Source of the DNA: Nitrosovibrio sp. Nv6
GTDB lineage: Bacteria; Pseudomonadota; Gammaproteobacteria; Burkholderiales; Nitrosomonadaceae
DNA length: 64,000 nt
Assembly (NCBI RefSeq): GCF_900110495.1
Contig: NZ_FODX01000005.1
Coordinates: 148,285-212,284, forward strand
Reading direction: 5' to 3'
Numbering within the stretch: position 1 is the stretch's first letter; every line of letters starts with the position of its first letter. A program made the translations under genes and the position numbers. Below the pieces are notes generated by a model. That model had not been told where the DNA came from. It saw only the letters and a program-made list of their open reading frames with translations, and searched no databases. Of the stretch, positions 22,233-33,365 are shown in pieces.

Positions 22233-25200
22233 GTCACCATGGCGGCATCGCTCAGTCCGACAGCTTCTTCGATTTCTACCGCGACCACTCGAGAGACGCC
22301 CTTTTCCTGCATGGTGACGCCTATCAACTGCTGTGCCATTTCCATGGTGATTTTATTGTGACTGATAAAGACAAATTGAGTCTGACGCGACATTTTCCGC
22401 ACCAAGTTGCAGAAGCGTTCGGTATTGGTGTCGTCCAGGGGTGCATCCACCTCATCCAACAGGCAAAAAGGTGCTGGATTGAGCTGAAACAGCGAGAAAA
22501 CCAACGCCAGCGCAGTTAGCGCTTTCTCACCGCCAGACAGCAAATGGATGGAACTATTTTTCTTGCCCGGCGGCTGGGCAAAAATTTGTATGCCTGCGTC
22601 CAGTATCTCCTCTCCCCTCAATATCAACTTCGCTTGCCCACCGGCGAACATCGTGGGAAAAATTTCATCGAGATGGCTATTGACCTTATCGACCGTCTCC
22701 AGCAGGCGTTCACGGGTTTCCCGGTCTATCCGGCGAATCGCGTTTTTAAGCGTCTCGGAGGCTTCTTCCAGGTCCTGGGATTGTGAGTCCAGATAGGTCT
22801 TCCGCGCCTGGCAGGATTGCAATTCGTCGAGGGCGGCAGGATTGACCGCACCCAGGGCGGCTATTTCCGCATTCAGATGATTGATCTCGGTCTGCAAAGC
22901 CGAGGGCCGCGTTTTTCCAAGAGATTGTATCAACTCCTCTTCTAAGCCCCCTGATTCCCGTAATTGCTCGCCGAACCGGTCCTCGGTAATGCGCGCCTCT
23001 TGTTCCTTGAGTCGCACCTGGCTGATAGCTTCGCGCAAGGGCGACAATTTTTGTTCGGAAGTCATGCGCGCCTGCTCTATCTCGCGCAATTCCCGTGTCA
23101 CATCTTCGAGAGCATTGCGGACCGCCGCCAATACGTGTTCGCGTTGTTCGCGCAGCGTCAACCGCTCCTGAAGCAGACTATTCAGTTGCATTTCATCAAA
23201 TTCACCTTGCTCGGCTTGCAGTTTTTCCAGATGCGCCTTGAGCTCAAAGACACTCTCGTCGATGATGCGAATGGAATTCTCCGTCTCCACGATTTTATCC
23301 TGGCAGTTTTTTTCATGAAATGCCGCTTCCTGCATTTCCCTTGCGGCTTTCTGCGCCAGTTGACGTTGTGCGTTGAGGAACTGTTCCGCTGCCTGCTGCG
23401 CCAGTTTTTGTTTTTGCACCTGATCCTGCAGAATCCCGATCTGAACTTGATATCCGGTGAGCTTTGTTTCAGCATCCTGCTTCCGGGAACCTTCTGCAGC
23501 CCCCTGCTGCTCGATTTCCGCCAGTTCGCCATCAATCTGCTTGCGGCGCTGACCAGTGCGCTCAGCCAGTTGAGTAAGTTTCAGCGTCTGCATTTGTGCG
23601 TCGTGATGCTGTTGCTGGAGTTGGATGCTGTCGTAGCGCAAGCCGGATACGGAGGATTCAAGCGCTTGACACGCTTCTTCCGCCGTTTCCATTGCGGATC
23701 TCTCGACCGAGAGGCTTCCCCTCAGCGCATCCACTTCAACTTTAATCTGGGCAATCTCGCGTTGCCGCGCAAGTACTCCATGCAACTGGGAATCGGGAGC
23801 ATAATAGGTAAGGCTGTGACACGTAATAATATGTCCTTCCCGAGTCACCAGCATTTCACTGGACGAAAGTCCTGTTCGCTGCGAAAGACCGGCCTGCACG
23901 CTCTCAGCCACAAAAACATCGCTCAACCATTCATCCAGCACAGATTTTGTTCCTGCATTATGACAGACCAGATAAGAGTGCAGCGTTTTCCAGCTTTCCC
24001 TGACCTGCGGCTTGTCTCCGGCCGGCTTGCCTTCCGCTCCTTCTATCTCCTGGATACCTTGCGTCCCCTGAGCTTCCGGCCTGGCCGACTCGAACAGGGC
24101 GCACTTTCCGGGAGGCGGATCATCAGCCCACTCGTGCGCAACTTCCAATTGCTCAAGCTGTGCGCTATTCAGGCGCTCGCGCAGAACTGCTTCAAGCGCG
24201 TCTTCCCATCCCTTCTCAATCTGAATGCCTTGCCACAAACGCGGTGAAACGTCCAGTTGACGCTTGACCAGCCACGCATTCAATCCTTCACTGTCTTCGA
24301 GCCGAGCCTGCAAGCGCTGCAGTGCATTGAGCCGCGCTTCCGCCTGGATAACCTGTTGCTCCAGCATTCGTACTTTACGCCCAACCTCTCCCTTCACTTC
24401 CTCAGCGTTCAGCAACAGGTCTTCAGTTTCCGCGAGCATTTCCTTTTTGTGTTTCAGGTCGGCCGCCGTAATTTCCGTCTGCCGGTTTAACCGCGACAAC
24501 TCTTCGATTTCCGGCTGCCGCAACGCATCGCGCTCGGTCAGCAACCGTATGCGGCGAGATTCGAGCTGTTGAAGGTTTTTTTTCGCGTGGGCGCGGTGGC
24601 TTTCTTCCAGTTGTCCGGCCTGCTCAACCAGCAGCAGGCTGCGCTGTGTTTCAGTCAGTTTTTCCTGGCACGAGCGAAAAGCGGAGTCTGCCAGGGGCAG
24701 TTTCTCATTCTCCGCAGCAGCCTTTTCTTTGCCGGCTTCTCGAACCAGGCATGCCTGTTCAAGTTCACCCTGCCAGCCGTTCAAGCTGTCAGCCGCATCC
24801 TCCGCTTGTTTCTTCTTCTGCTCAAGCTGATTCCTCGTTGTCATGATTTGCTGCGCGATACGCTGGCGGTTCTCGCGCATATGCCTGATTTGCTGTTCGG
24901 TTTGAGCCACCTCTGCGTTGGCTGCATAGAGCTCGCCCTGCGCCTGATGCAAGCGGTCGCTCGTGGCATAATGCTGGGCACGCTTTTCTTCAAGGTATTT
25001 TTCGGCTCGGCGCAGACTCGTGGTTTCTGCTTCCAGCGCAGTTTGCAGCGATTGAAGCTCTTTCTCCGCAAGCACTCGCTGTAGAGCGGCTTCCTGTTTG
25101 CGAGCACACCATAATAAATTTTGCACCCTGTGCAGTTGGCCTTCCATGTCCTTGAACCGGGAGGCAATCTTGGCCTGTTGTTCCAGTCGTATCAACTGCT

Positions 25201-25807
25201 TTTCCAGTTCCCGGCAAATATCGTTCACCCGCAACAGATTTTCGCGGGTATCGGCCAGACGCGATTCGGTTTCGCGACGGCGCTCGCGGTATCTGGAAAT
25301 GCCGGCAGCCTCCTCCAGAAATACGCGCAGCTCTTCCGGTTTTGCTTCAATAATACGTGAGATCATCCCCTGCTCGATTATGGCGTAGCCACGTCCGCCT
25401 ATGCCCGTACCAAGAAATATATCCGCAATATCCCGGCGTCGCACATGAATATTATTGATGTGGTAGGTTGACTCGCCATCCCGACGCAACACCCTCTTGA
25501 TGCAAATCTCCGCGTAGCTCGACCATTGACCTGCCGCCCTGCCGAGACTGTTGTCAAACATCAACTCCACGCTTGCCCGGCCAATGGGTTTACGATTCGC
25601 CGAGCCGTTAAAAATCACGTCCTGCATGGACTCGCCTCGTAATGCAGATGCCCGCGATTCGCCCAGAACCCAGCGTACCGCGTCAATCACGTTGGATTTA
25701 CCGCAGCCGTTGGGACCGACAACCCCGATCAAGTCTCCCGGAAGAGGGATCTCGGTGGGATCAACAAAGGATTTGAAACCGGCGAGTTTGATGTGAGAGA
25801 GACGCAA
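22229..25807 (-). CDS. smc: Chromosome segregation ATPase SMC
   Basis: The 1192-residue condensin ATPase. The N-terminal Walker [10 protein letters not shown] is near residue 32. Coiled coil covers about residues 170-500 and 680-1000, with the hinge between. The C-terminal head carries [14 protein letters not shown] (signature) and [13 protein letters not shown] (Walker B). The hinge contains a low-complexity insertion near residue 580, rich in Gly, Gln, Glu and Pro ([18 protein letters not shown]). It is the first gene of smc-zipA-ligA and is divergent from queF. Confidence 0.97.
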
Positions 25808-25962
25808 TTTGTGGTTCGCAACCAGTTATAATTGTACAGCTTGAAGGGACGGGGCCGAAGAGAGGCCTCCAAGTCTTCCGAAAGGTATTCTGCATCATTC
25901 GGAAACGGACGTATCGGACGTATCCGCAGACCATTCTAACCGATTTGACCGAGATAAGAGAA

Positions 25963-26382
25963 ATGCCCAGCAGCCCCACAAAAGACCTGGAAATTTTCGC
26001 CAATCCGGCGACAGGGCGGGATTACCATATTCATATGGAAATTCCCGAGTTTACCTGCCTGTGCCCGAAAACCGGGCAACCTGATTTCGCTACCCTGATT
26101 CTGGATTACATTCCGGACAGGAAATGCGTCGAGCTCAAAAGCCTCAAGCTCTACATCTGGTCTTACCGGAACGAGGAAACATTTCATGAAGCCGTAACCA
26201 ACCGCATTGTCGATGATCTTGTTGCTGTCTTGAAGCCTAGATACCTTCGTCTTACCGCCAAATTTTACGTGCGCGGCGGCATTTTCACCAATGTAGTTGT
26301 TGAACATCGGAAACCGGGTTGGAACCCGCCGCCGGCAGTGGATCTGGTCAGATTCGAGAGCCAGTCCGCGACGCGCGGATAA
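25963..26382 (+). CDS. queF: NADPH-dependent 7-cyano-7-deazaguanine reductase QueF
   Basis: Reduces preQ0 to preQ1 in queuosine biosynthesis. It is a short, unimodular QueF of 139 residues. The catalytic Cys34 lies in [11 protein letters not shown], with Asp41 downstream, and the family motif [16 protein letters not shown] is near residue 60. I chose the ATG at 25963 ([10 protein letters not shown]) over an upstream TTG at 25945 because family N-termini begin there. It is divergent from smc and followed by a gap of about 245 bases. Confidence 0.94.
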   Translation: MPSSPTKDLEIFANPATGRDYHIHMEIPEFTCLCPKTGQPDFATLILDYIPDRKCVELKSLKLYIWSYRNEETFHEAVTNRIVDDLVAVLKPRYLRLTAKFYVRGGIFTNVVVEHRKPGWNPPPAVDLVRFESQSATRG

Positions 26383-26628
26383 ATTTATAAACTTATGTTT
26401 GACTGGCCCATGTATGAGGCTAGCCTCAGCCGCAAGGCCCGGTAAGCCGGTCGGCTGGTTCTTCAATTTAATCTGATTACATAATACGCAAGGAAAACGA
26501 AACGTCAGCGCGCTTTTTGTTGCGACTCATGGGGAGATACGAGTATTGATTTTTTTTCAATCTTGACCTTTCCAGATCCGGCCTCAACGGACACGGTTAT
26601 CTATTGATATTTTAAGTGAATCACAAGG

Positions 26629-28194
26629 ATGAAAAAAAAAAGATTCACGGTAATCCTGATTATCGGCCTGATGCTGATGAACGCAAATTTCGTATTACAA
26701 GCAGCTGAACCTGCGGAATCCGTTCACCATGCGGTTATTGAACTTGTACCGCGAGAGATGCGAAACGCAGCGGATACGCTTTCCATCACAGAAAGCGACG
26801 CAGTAATTCGCATTGAAAGCGATGGCGCGACACCCACCGCCGAAAGCAATGCTGTAATCCCCACCGTTGAAAGCGATGCCACCGATGCCCACATGCCCCT
26901 TGCTGGCACGACCAGTTCCGCCAGCAACCTTTCTGCCGCCCCCATCGATCTGTGGGAACGCATACGCAAGGGCTTTACCATGGCGGAACTGGACAGCGAG
27001 GAGGTACGCAATAGTGAGGATTTTTACGCCAGTCATCCGGAATACATAAAGCGTGTTGTAGAACGCGGCAAGCGGTACCTCTTTCATATCGTCGAAGAGG
27101 TGGAGCGCCGCGGCATGCCTGCCGAAATTGCCCTGCTACCCATTATTGAAAGCGCTTTCAACCCTAAAGCCTACTCCAGTCGCCACGCCTCGGGGATCTG
27201 GCAATTCAGTCCCTCTACCGGCAGGAATTATGGCTTGAAGCAGAACTGGTGGTACGACGACCGGAGAGACATAATCGCCGCCACCAACGCCGCACTGGAT
27301 TATCTGGAAAGTCTCCATGGCATGTTCGACGACTGGGAATTGGTATTTGCATCGTATAACTGGGGAGAAGGTGCGGTAGGGCGCTCGCTCATGAAGAACC
27401 GTAGCAAAGGATTGCCGGCGGATTTCCGCAATATCAGCTTGCCGCCCGAAACCCAGAGCTTTGTTTCGAGGGTAATCGCGATAAGGAATATCATATCGAA
27501 TCCCGCGGCATTCGGCATTGAACTTGAGTCCGTGCCGAACGAGCCTTATTTCGAGATAGTCCCGGTAACTCGCCATATCGATATAAAACTGGCGGCAAAA
27601 CTCGCGGGGATCTCAGTCGACGAATTTAAAGCGCTCAATCCCGCGCACAACCGGCCAGTCGTCAATACGGACGGTTCCCGCACCCTCCTGTTTCCCGCAG
27701 ATAAAGTAGAGATTTTTACGGCGAATCTGAAAAATCACGACAAACCTCTGGTGTCATGGCGAGCCTATCGGGCGAAAAAAGGAGAGACCGTCGAAAAAAT
27801 TTCAGCGCGATACGGAATCAGTGTGGGCCGACTGCAGGAAGTAAACGACATTGACAAGAACACCATGATAATGCCGGGGCAGACTTTACTGGTTCCGCAT
27901 AATGGAAGTGCCGGAGGTGAGGATATCTCCATTATGAGCAATAAACCCGCGACGCTGAAATTGCCGGAACACAGCTTCGTCTATGCGGTTCAAAAAGGCG
28001 ATTCGCTATTCCGGATCGCCAAACGCCACGGGGTTACCGCAGCGCAAATAAAATCATGGAATGGCAGTACGAACCGGCTACTCATCGGCCAGAAACTCAT
28101 ACTCAAGCATCATCCTGCAGACAAAACAACCGCACCCTCCCCAGAGTCTCCAGAGGGAGGCACTGCCATGATGCCGGAAAAGAAACGTATGTAA
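26629..28194 (+). CDS. MltD-like membrane-bound lytic transglycosylase with LysM
   Basis: Cleaves peptidoglycan glycan strands in the periplasm. It has an N-terminal signal (residues 1-25) and then a variable segment with imperfect ESDA/ESNA repeats (55-85). The SLT domain has the catalytic Glu174 in LLPIIESAFNPKAYS, followed by ASGIWQFSPSTGRNYGL and ASYNWGEGAVGR. Two LysM domains follow at about 383-425 (KKGETVEKISARYG) and 448-492 (QKGDSLFRIAKRHG). At 521 residues it matches MltD architecture. Unlike E. coli MltD there is no obvious lipobox. Confidence 0.9.
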   Translation: MKKKRFTVILIIGLMLMNANFVLQAAEPAESVHHAVIELVPREMRNAADTLSITESDAVIRIESDGATPTAESNAVIPTVESDATDAHMPLAGTTSSASNLSAAPIDLWERIRKGFTMAELDSEEVRNSEDFYASHPEYIKRVVERGKRYLFHIVEEVERRGMPAEIALLPIIESAFNPKAYSSRHASGIWQFSPSTGRNYGLKQNWWYDDRRDIIAATNAALDYLESLHGMFDDWELVFASYNWGEGAVGRSLMKNRSKGLPADFRNISLPPETQSFVSRVIAIRNIISNPAAFGIELESVPNEPYFEIVPVTRHIDIKLAAKLAGISVDEFKALNPAHNRPVVNTDGSRTLLFPADKVEIFTANLKNHDKPLVSWRAYRAKKGETVEKISARYGISVGRLQEVNDIDKNTMIMPGQTLLVPHNGSAGGEDISIMSNKPATLKLPEHSFVYAVQKGDSLFRIAKRHGVTAAQIKSWNGSTNRLLIGQKLILKHHPADKTTAPSPESPEGGTAMMPEKKRM

Positions 28195-28317
28195 TACGTT
28201 CCTTCATAAATGACGGGACGCATCCATGTGTGGCTCAATGACTGCCCGGGCTAAGAGGAATGTGACAGGTTTCGAGGAGCCACGACAGCATGGGCAGTTT
28301 GCGCCGCCGCTTCTGGG

Positions 28318-29214
28318 TTACGACAGACGGCCCATCCTCCCACTCTGGTAATCCGAGATCGCCTGTCTGATTTCATCCGCGTTATTCATAACGAAGGGAC
28401 CACTGCCGACGATCGGCTCATCGATCGGCTCACCGCTAAGCAGCAATGCAGTGGCGTCTTGCGCACTGTCGATACAAATCCGGTCACCCGACCTCTCAAA
28501 CAGGCCGACCTCCGCCGTACCGATAACGTCAGAACCATTCACATGAACCGAACCTTTGAGCACCGCCAGTATCGTGTTGTAACCCTCGGGAACAGGGAGG
28601 CAGAACGGCTGCTCGCCCGTCAGATGAAGATCCCATACGTTGATGGGTGTAAACGTTCGTGCCGGTCCCTTGACGCCGTCATACTCACCCGCAATGATGC
28701 GGACGCTCCCATTATCTCCGGGAAGGCTTAGCGCGGGAATCTGGTTATTCAAAATGCCCTGATAGCGGGGAGGCGACATCTTTTCCTTCGCGGGCAGATT
28801 GACCCATAGCTGCACCATTTCAAGAACACCGCCACGCTCCGCAAAATCGCGCCCGTGAAATTCTTCATGAACCAGGCCGGACGCCGCGGTCATCCACTGG
28901 ACATCCCCGGGACCGATTCTGCCGCCGCTGCCCGAACTGTCGCGATGCTCCACCTCGCCGCTATAGACAATGGTTACGGTCTCAAAACCGCGGTGCGGAT
29001 GCTCGCCAACACCGAGCCGCTTTCTGGTGGGCGGAAATTCCAAGGGGCCCGCATAATCGAGAAGCAAAAAAGGACTGATCATCGGGCCCAGGTTCGAATA
29101 GGCGAAGAGTGACCGCACGGGAAAGCCGTCGCCAACCCAATGGGAGCCCTCACTGCGTTGCGTGCGCAGCAGTTTTTTGGTTGATTTACCAGCTGTCATA
29201 TTCGGTTGCGCCAT
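28318..29214 (-). CDS. Pirin family protein
   Basis: A bicupin metal-binding protein of about 298 residues. Pirin metal ligands are visible: GEHPHRGFETVT (His72 and His74) and GLVHEEFHG (His116 and Glu118). Some pirins are quercetinases or redox sensors; the substrate here is unknown. I chose the ATG at 29214 because GGAG lies six bases upstream; a GTG at 29226 is embedded in that ribosome binding site. It follows the SMR transporter gene by about 43 bases on the same strand, so co-transcription is likely. Confidence 0.9.
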   Translation of the reverse strand: MAQPNMTAGKSTKKLLRTQRSEGSHWVGDGFPVRSLFAYSNLGPMISPFLLLDYAGPLEFPPTRKRLGVGEHPHRGFETVTIVYSGEVEHRDSSGSGGRIGPGDVQWMTAASGLVHEEFHGRDFAERGGVLEMVQLWVNLPAKEKMSPPRYQGILNNQIPALSLPGDNGSVRIIAGEYDGVKGPARTFTPINVWDLHLTGEQPFCLPVPEGYNTILAVLKGSVHVNGSDVIGTAEVGLFERSGDRICIDSAQDATALLLSGEPIDEPIVGSGPFVMNNADEIRQAISDYQSGRMGRLS

Positions 29215-29257
29215 AATTTTCTCCACTATATTCTCAAGCTCGACGGATTATTAAGCG

Positions 29258-29590
29258 TTAGTGAGCAGCAGACCTGGAAAAGACGTTCAGGACAACCACT
29301 CCGGCAATGATAAGCGCCAGACCGGCGATAGCGGGAACATCGAGCGCTTGCCCAAAAACGAGCCAGGCAATAAGCGTAACAAGCACGATACCGACGCCAG
29401 ACCAGATAGCGTATGCGATTCCCACCGGGATTGTGCGCAAGGTAAGAGACAGGAAAAAGAAGGCAGCAGCGTAACCCGCTACCACGACAAGTGACGGCCA
29501 CAGCTGCGTGAAACCGTTACTCGACTTCAACGCTGAAGTCGCCACGACCTCACTGACAATTGCGATAGAAAGGAAAAGCCACTGGTTCAT
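29258..29590 (-). CDS. Small multidrug resistance (SMR) family transporter
   Basis: A 110-residue, four-helix proton-coupled exporter. The essential Glu14 of the family is present in [16 protein letters not shown], and [20 protein letters not shown] near residue 57 is the classic SMR motif. It resembles EmrE/QacE-type exporters of quaternary ammonium compounds more than guanidinium exporters, but the substrate is not provable from sequence. I chose the ATG at 29590, preceded by AGGAA. Confidence 0.9.
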   Translation of the reverse strand: MNQWLFLSIAIVSEVVATSALKSSNGFTQLWPSLVVVAGYAAAFFFLSLTLRTIPVGIAYAIWSGVGIVLVTLIAWLVFGQALDVPAIAGLALIIAGVVVLNVFSRSAAH

Positions 29591-30035
29591 TGCGGGGTTC
29601 CTGACTGGATTGTCACTTGAAGAGCTGACGCTCATTCATCAGAGGGAATAATACTTGAAGTGCCGGCGATAGCAACCCTTGACCATCGAATGTTTCATGC
29701 GCGGCACAATGCCGTATGTACGCCACCGTACCGACATATTTCATTTTATAATTAAAATCCAGGGGTTTCGGCGTAATATACACATGCATTGCTCACGTTT
29801 CTTATGGTTTGCCAGCGCGGATCTTTTGGAACTGAAATTAAAGCGTTCTTGCTCCCTGGTGGCATCTGGCGGAGATATTGTTTTCATGCCCGGGCTTCTC
29901 TGACTAATGGGCGGATGAGTGATCGCAAGTCGAAGGAAATTCAGAAAAATCAAATAAAAGATATCCATGGCAAAAAATACCGAAAACAGGGTTCCTGCCC
30001 AAAGCAATGCTCATTCAAGCATTAACGTTAAAGAA
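29591..30035. other. Divergent gene-free stretch, SMR gene to DUF1207 gene
   Basis: About 445 bases. The right end (from 29967) is an open extension of the DUF1207 frame that I do not believe is translated. No RNA gene, repeat or clear promoter was recognised. Confidence 0.45.
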
Positions 30036-31220
30036 ATGAGAAATGTTTTGCGATTTTTTTCAATCATTGCAGCCGTCTTATTTTGTATACCCGCTGCTCA
30101 TGCCACGGTACCGGATGATTCTTACATTGCCGGTTATGCCGCTGGTGTTCTCAAAGGTTTAAAGATCGACATTCCATCATTGGTCGTGCGAAATGGCACT
30201 ATTACCGTTCCCTCAAAGAAATTACCGGAGGAAGACCGGGCCAGGGTTGTACGGATATTGTCAGAGATTCCCGGCGTTACCGCGGTAAACATAGCAGACG
30301 GCACTGTTCAGCCGTCCGCAGCCGCTCCTTCAGCGCCGGATACCGCTGCCAAAGCCCCCGATGTCCCTGCTACTACCACCGCGGCAGCCCCGGATGAAGC
30401 AATCACCAAGGAGGGTGTTCCTGCAGACGACTCGACAGTGCTTGCGACAGGTATGCTGCCCGAGGGCCATCTATTCAAACCCTTGCTGGCCGATCCGCGG
30501 TGGGCCCATTTCTCCGCGGCTTATCGCAACTATATAGGGAACAATGTTGATGGAAATAACAATGGCTCCGTCAGCTTCGGCGAAACCATACCGTTCTATC
30601 GCGGCAATTTCGGGCAATCCACGGTGCAATGGGAAGCAGGCCTTCAGGCTGCGGTCTTCAGTGACTTCAATCTCGACGCACCCTCCTCCGATCTGATCAA
30701 TTCGGATTTTATAGCGTCGGCTTACGGGAGTGTGCGGGCAGGTCAGTTATCTGCTTTTGGCCGGGTCTTCCATCAGAGCTCGCATCTGGGGGACGAGTTT
30801 TTGTTGCGGAGCATAACCAGCCTGGAGCGTATAAATCTCAGCTATGAGGGCGCCGATCTCAGGCTTTCTTATGAACTTCCATACGGCATACGCGTGTATG
30901 GCGGGGGAGGGGGTCTCTTTCACAAGCGTCCCTCGGAAATCAAACCGTGGTTAGTACAATATGGTATGGAATTCCGAAGCCCGTGGCGGATCGAGGTTGT
31001 ATCAATGCGACCTATTCTCGCGGTTGATTTCAAAAATCATGAACAAAACAATTGGAACACTGACGTGTCCGCGAGAGCGGGGTTTCAGCTAGACCGTCTT
31101 CAAGCGTTCGGGCGCAAGCTTCAGTTCCTTGTCGAATACTTTAACGGAAATTCTCCCACGGGCCAGTTCTATAGAGAGAAGGTCGAATATCTCGGCATTG
31201 GGGCGCACTATCATTTTTAA
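30036..31220 (+). CDS. DUF1207 outer-membrane-type protein with BON-like N-terminus
   Basis: About 394 residues from the ATG at 30036, which begins a clean signal peptide (MRNVLRFFSIIAAVLFCIPA, cleaved near AHA). Residues about 30-85 resemble a small BON-like fold (VRNGTITVPSKKL ... ILSEIPGVTAVNIADG). An Ala/Pro/Thr linker follows (90-135), then a DUF1207 domain with HLFKPLLADPRWAHFSAAY and GRVFHQSSHLGDEFLLR. The C-terminus YLGIGAHYHF is beta-barrel-like. Function is unknown. A longer start at 29967 would bury the signal peptide and lacks a ribosome binding site. Confidence 0.75.
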   Translation: MRNVLRFFSIIAAVLFCIPAAHATVPDDSYIAGYAAGVLKGLKIDIPSLVVRNGTITVPSKKLPEEDRARVVRILSEIPGVTAVNIADGTVQPSAAAPSAPDTAAKAPDVPATTTAAAPDEAITKEGVPADDSTVLATGMLPEGHLFKPLLADPRWAHFSAAYRNYIGNNVDGNNNGSVSFGETIPFYRGNFGQSTVQWEAGLQAAVFSDFNLDAPSSDLINSDFIASAYGSVRAGQLSAFGRVFHQSSHLGDEFLLRSITSLERINLSYEGADLRLSYELPYGIRVYGGGGGLFHKRPSEIKPWLVQYGMEFRSPWRIEVVSMRPILAVDFKNHEQNNWNTDVSARAGFQLDRLQAFGRKLQFLVEYFNGNSPTGQFYREKVEYLGIGAHYHF

Positions 31221-31363
31221 TCCCCTGGAGCTTTTTAATCCCTTCAAGCCGCTGGTTACACTGGACTTTATCCTCTTTCAAGCGCATTACTCCCGGCTCT
31301 GAACAGAACCTGATCATTGCTTGAGGCGTTATACTAGGAACAATTAGGTTTCGCGTCTAGCGC

Positions 31364-33157
31364 ATGCTCAACACCACCACTCGCAACTATCCGCGTCATG
31401 CTGTCGACAGATTGATTCGACACGGCTTGCATCCCGTGCTGGCTCGTGTCTATGCTGCTCGCGGTATCGAAGAGCCGGATCAACTCGAGGTGGATTGGTC
31501 TCGACTGATCCCGTTCGAACGTCTGAAGAATGTTTCCCTGATGGCGCGGTTTCTAGCCGATGCAATTTTGGCGCGGAAACGTCTGCTGATCGTGGCGGAT
31601 TATGATTCAGATGGCGCCACCGCTTGTGCGGTCGGCATGCGCGCACTGAGAAAATTCGGTGCAATAGTGGATTATCTTGTTCCGAATCGCTTCGAATACG
31701 GTTATGGGCTCACGCCGGAGATCGTACGGCTTGCCGCCGCTGCCGCAGCCCCGCCGGAAATACTGATCACGGTAGATAATGGCATAGCCAGCGTCGAAGG
31801 CGTGGCTGAAGCCAATCGTCTCGGCATGCAAGTGCTTGTTACCGACCATCACCTGCCTGCGGACGAGCTGCCAGATGCCGCCGTGATTGTAAATCCCAAT
31901 CAGCCTGGCTGCGATTTTCCCAGCAAGCATCTCGCCGGGGTCGGCGTAATGTTTTATCTGATGCTGGCGCTACGAGCGGAATTGCGGGCCAAGGGCGTCT
32001 TTGATTTCCCCCAGAGAGAACCCAATCTTGCCAGTCTGCTTGATCTGGTGGCGCTGGGTACTGTGGCCGATGTAGTAAAACTCGATGACAACAATCGGCT
32101 TCTAGTACACCAGGGGTTGCAGCGTATCCGCAAGGGGCGCGGCTGCGCGGGCATCAACGCGCTACTGCAATTTGCGAAACGGGACTTCCGGCGAGTATCC
32201 GCCTATGAGCTGGGGTTCATGCTGGGACCAAGATTGAATGCAGCCGGACGGCTCGACGATATGGCGCTGGGCATCGAGTGCCTCATTACGGACGATGAAT
32301 ACCACGCTTCGCGAATCGCGCTGCGGCTCGATTCGCTTAACCGAAAGCGCCAGGAAATCGAGGCGGACATGCAGGACAGCGCGATGATCATGCTGGAACG
32401 TATCTTTTCATCGCCCTCCATACCCTGTATAACCCATACACAACATCCTATCCCAAAAGAACCGGATAACCATAGCCTGAGTCTGTTCGACGCGAGTTGG
32501 CACCAGGGCGTGATAGGCATACTTGCTTCGCGCATAAAGGACAAGTTCCACCGGCCCGTGATCGCTTTTGCGCCTGGCGCCAACGGAGAATTGAAGGGGT
32601 CTGGCAGGTCCATTCCCGGATTTCACCTGCGCGATTCACTCGATATCATTTCAAAACGCTACCCCCGCCTTTTGCTCAAATTCGGGGGGCATGCGGCTGC
32701 GGCCGGATTGACTATACGGGACTGCGACTTCGAGAAATTTCGTGATGCTTTCGAGCAAACCGCGCAGTCGTTGCTCGGGCCGGCTGATCTGAAGCGCATC
32801 ATCGAAACAGACGGCGATCTGGATGAATCCGAAATGAATCTGGAGCTGGCGCGGTGTCTTGCGGAACAGGTATGGGGACAGGGTTTTTCGCAGCCCACCT
32901 TCAGTACCCGCTTTCGTGTGGAAGATCAACGTGTGGTGGGACAAAAGCATCTGAAATTAAAGCTGAGGAAGCAGGAATCCAGAATTGAAATTTACAGTCG
33001 ACAAAAACCGGAACCCGTGTATGACGCCATGCTGTTCTCCCGCACAATTCCTCTTCCAGAAGTGATAGACGCCATTTATCGATTGCAGGTAAACGAGTTC
33101 AACGGCAGCCCTACCTTGCAATTCATCCTGGAGCATTGGTTGCAGCCTGATATCTGA
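31364..33157 (+). CDS. recJ: Single-stranded-DNA-specific exonuclease RecJ
   Basis: A 5'-3' single-strand exonuclease acting in recombination and mismatch repair. The 597-residue protein has the DHH phosphoesterase motifs ADYDSDGATA (about residues 78-87) and LVTDHHLPADELP (about 164), then LDLVALGTVADVV, GPRLNAAGRLDD and, in DHHA1, KFGGHAAAAGLTI. A C-terminal OB-like domain follows. The residues around 350 (TQHPIPKEPDN) form a slightly long loop. It is 208 bases upstream of mfd on the same strand. Confidence 0.95.
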   Translation: MLNTTTRNYPRHAVDRLIRHGLHPVLARVYAARGIEEPDQLEVDWSRLIPFERLKNVSLMARFLADAILARKRLLIVADYDSDGATACAVGMRALRKFGAIVDYLVPNRFEYGYGLTPEIVRLAAAAAAPPEILITVDNGIASVEGVAEANRLGMQVLVTDHHLPADELPDAAVIVNPNQPGCDFPSKHLAGVGVMFYLMLALRAELRAKGVFDFPQREPNLASLLDLVALGTVADVVKLDDNNRLLVHQGLQRIRKGRGCAGINALLQFAKRDFRRVSAYELGFMLGPRLNAAGRLDDMALGIECLITDDEYHASRIALRLDSLNRKRQEIEADMQDSAMIMLERIFSSPSIPCITHTQHPIPKEPDNHSLSLFDASWHQGVIGILASRIKDKFHRPVIAFAPGANGELKGSGRSIPGFHLRDSLDIISKRYPRLLLKFGGHAAAAGLTIRDCDFEKFRDAFEQTAQSLLGPADLKRIIETDGDLDESEMNLELARCLAEQVWGQGFSQPTFSTRFRVEDQRVVGQKHLKLKLRKQESRIEIYSRQKPEPVYDAMLFSRTIPLPEVIDAIYRLQVNEFNGSPTLQFILEHWLQPDI

Positions 33158-33365
33158 TGTCCCCGCCATGCGTATGTAATCCATCGCAGTGAAGGGACGC
33201 TCTCTATTATTGCGATGTATGGAAATACTGCTGCTAGTCGCCGAACTTGTCTTCCTGCCCTTTGTATATCTGCCCCCGCCACACTTCTACTTATATTGGT
33301 AAACCCGGACTTATTCAGAGATTCGCCGGAGACTGACATATAATGTCCCTCTTTTTACGTGGAGC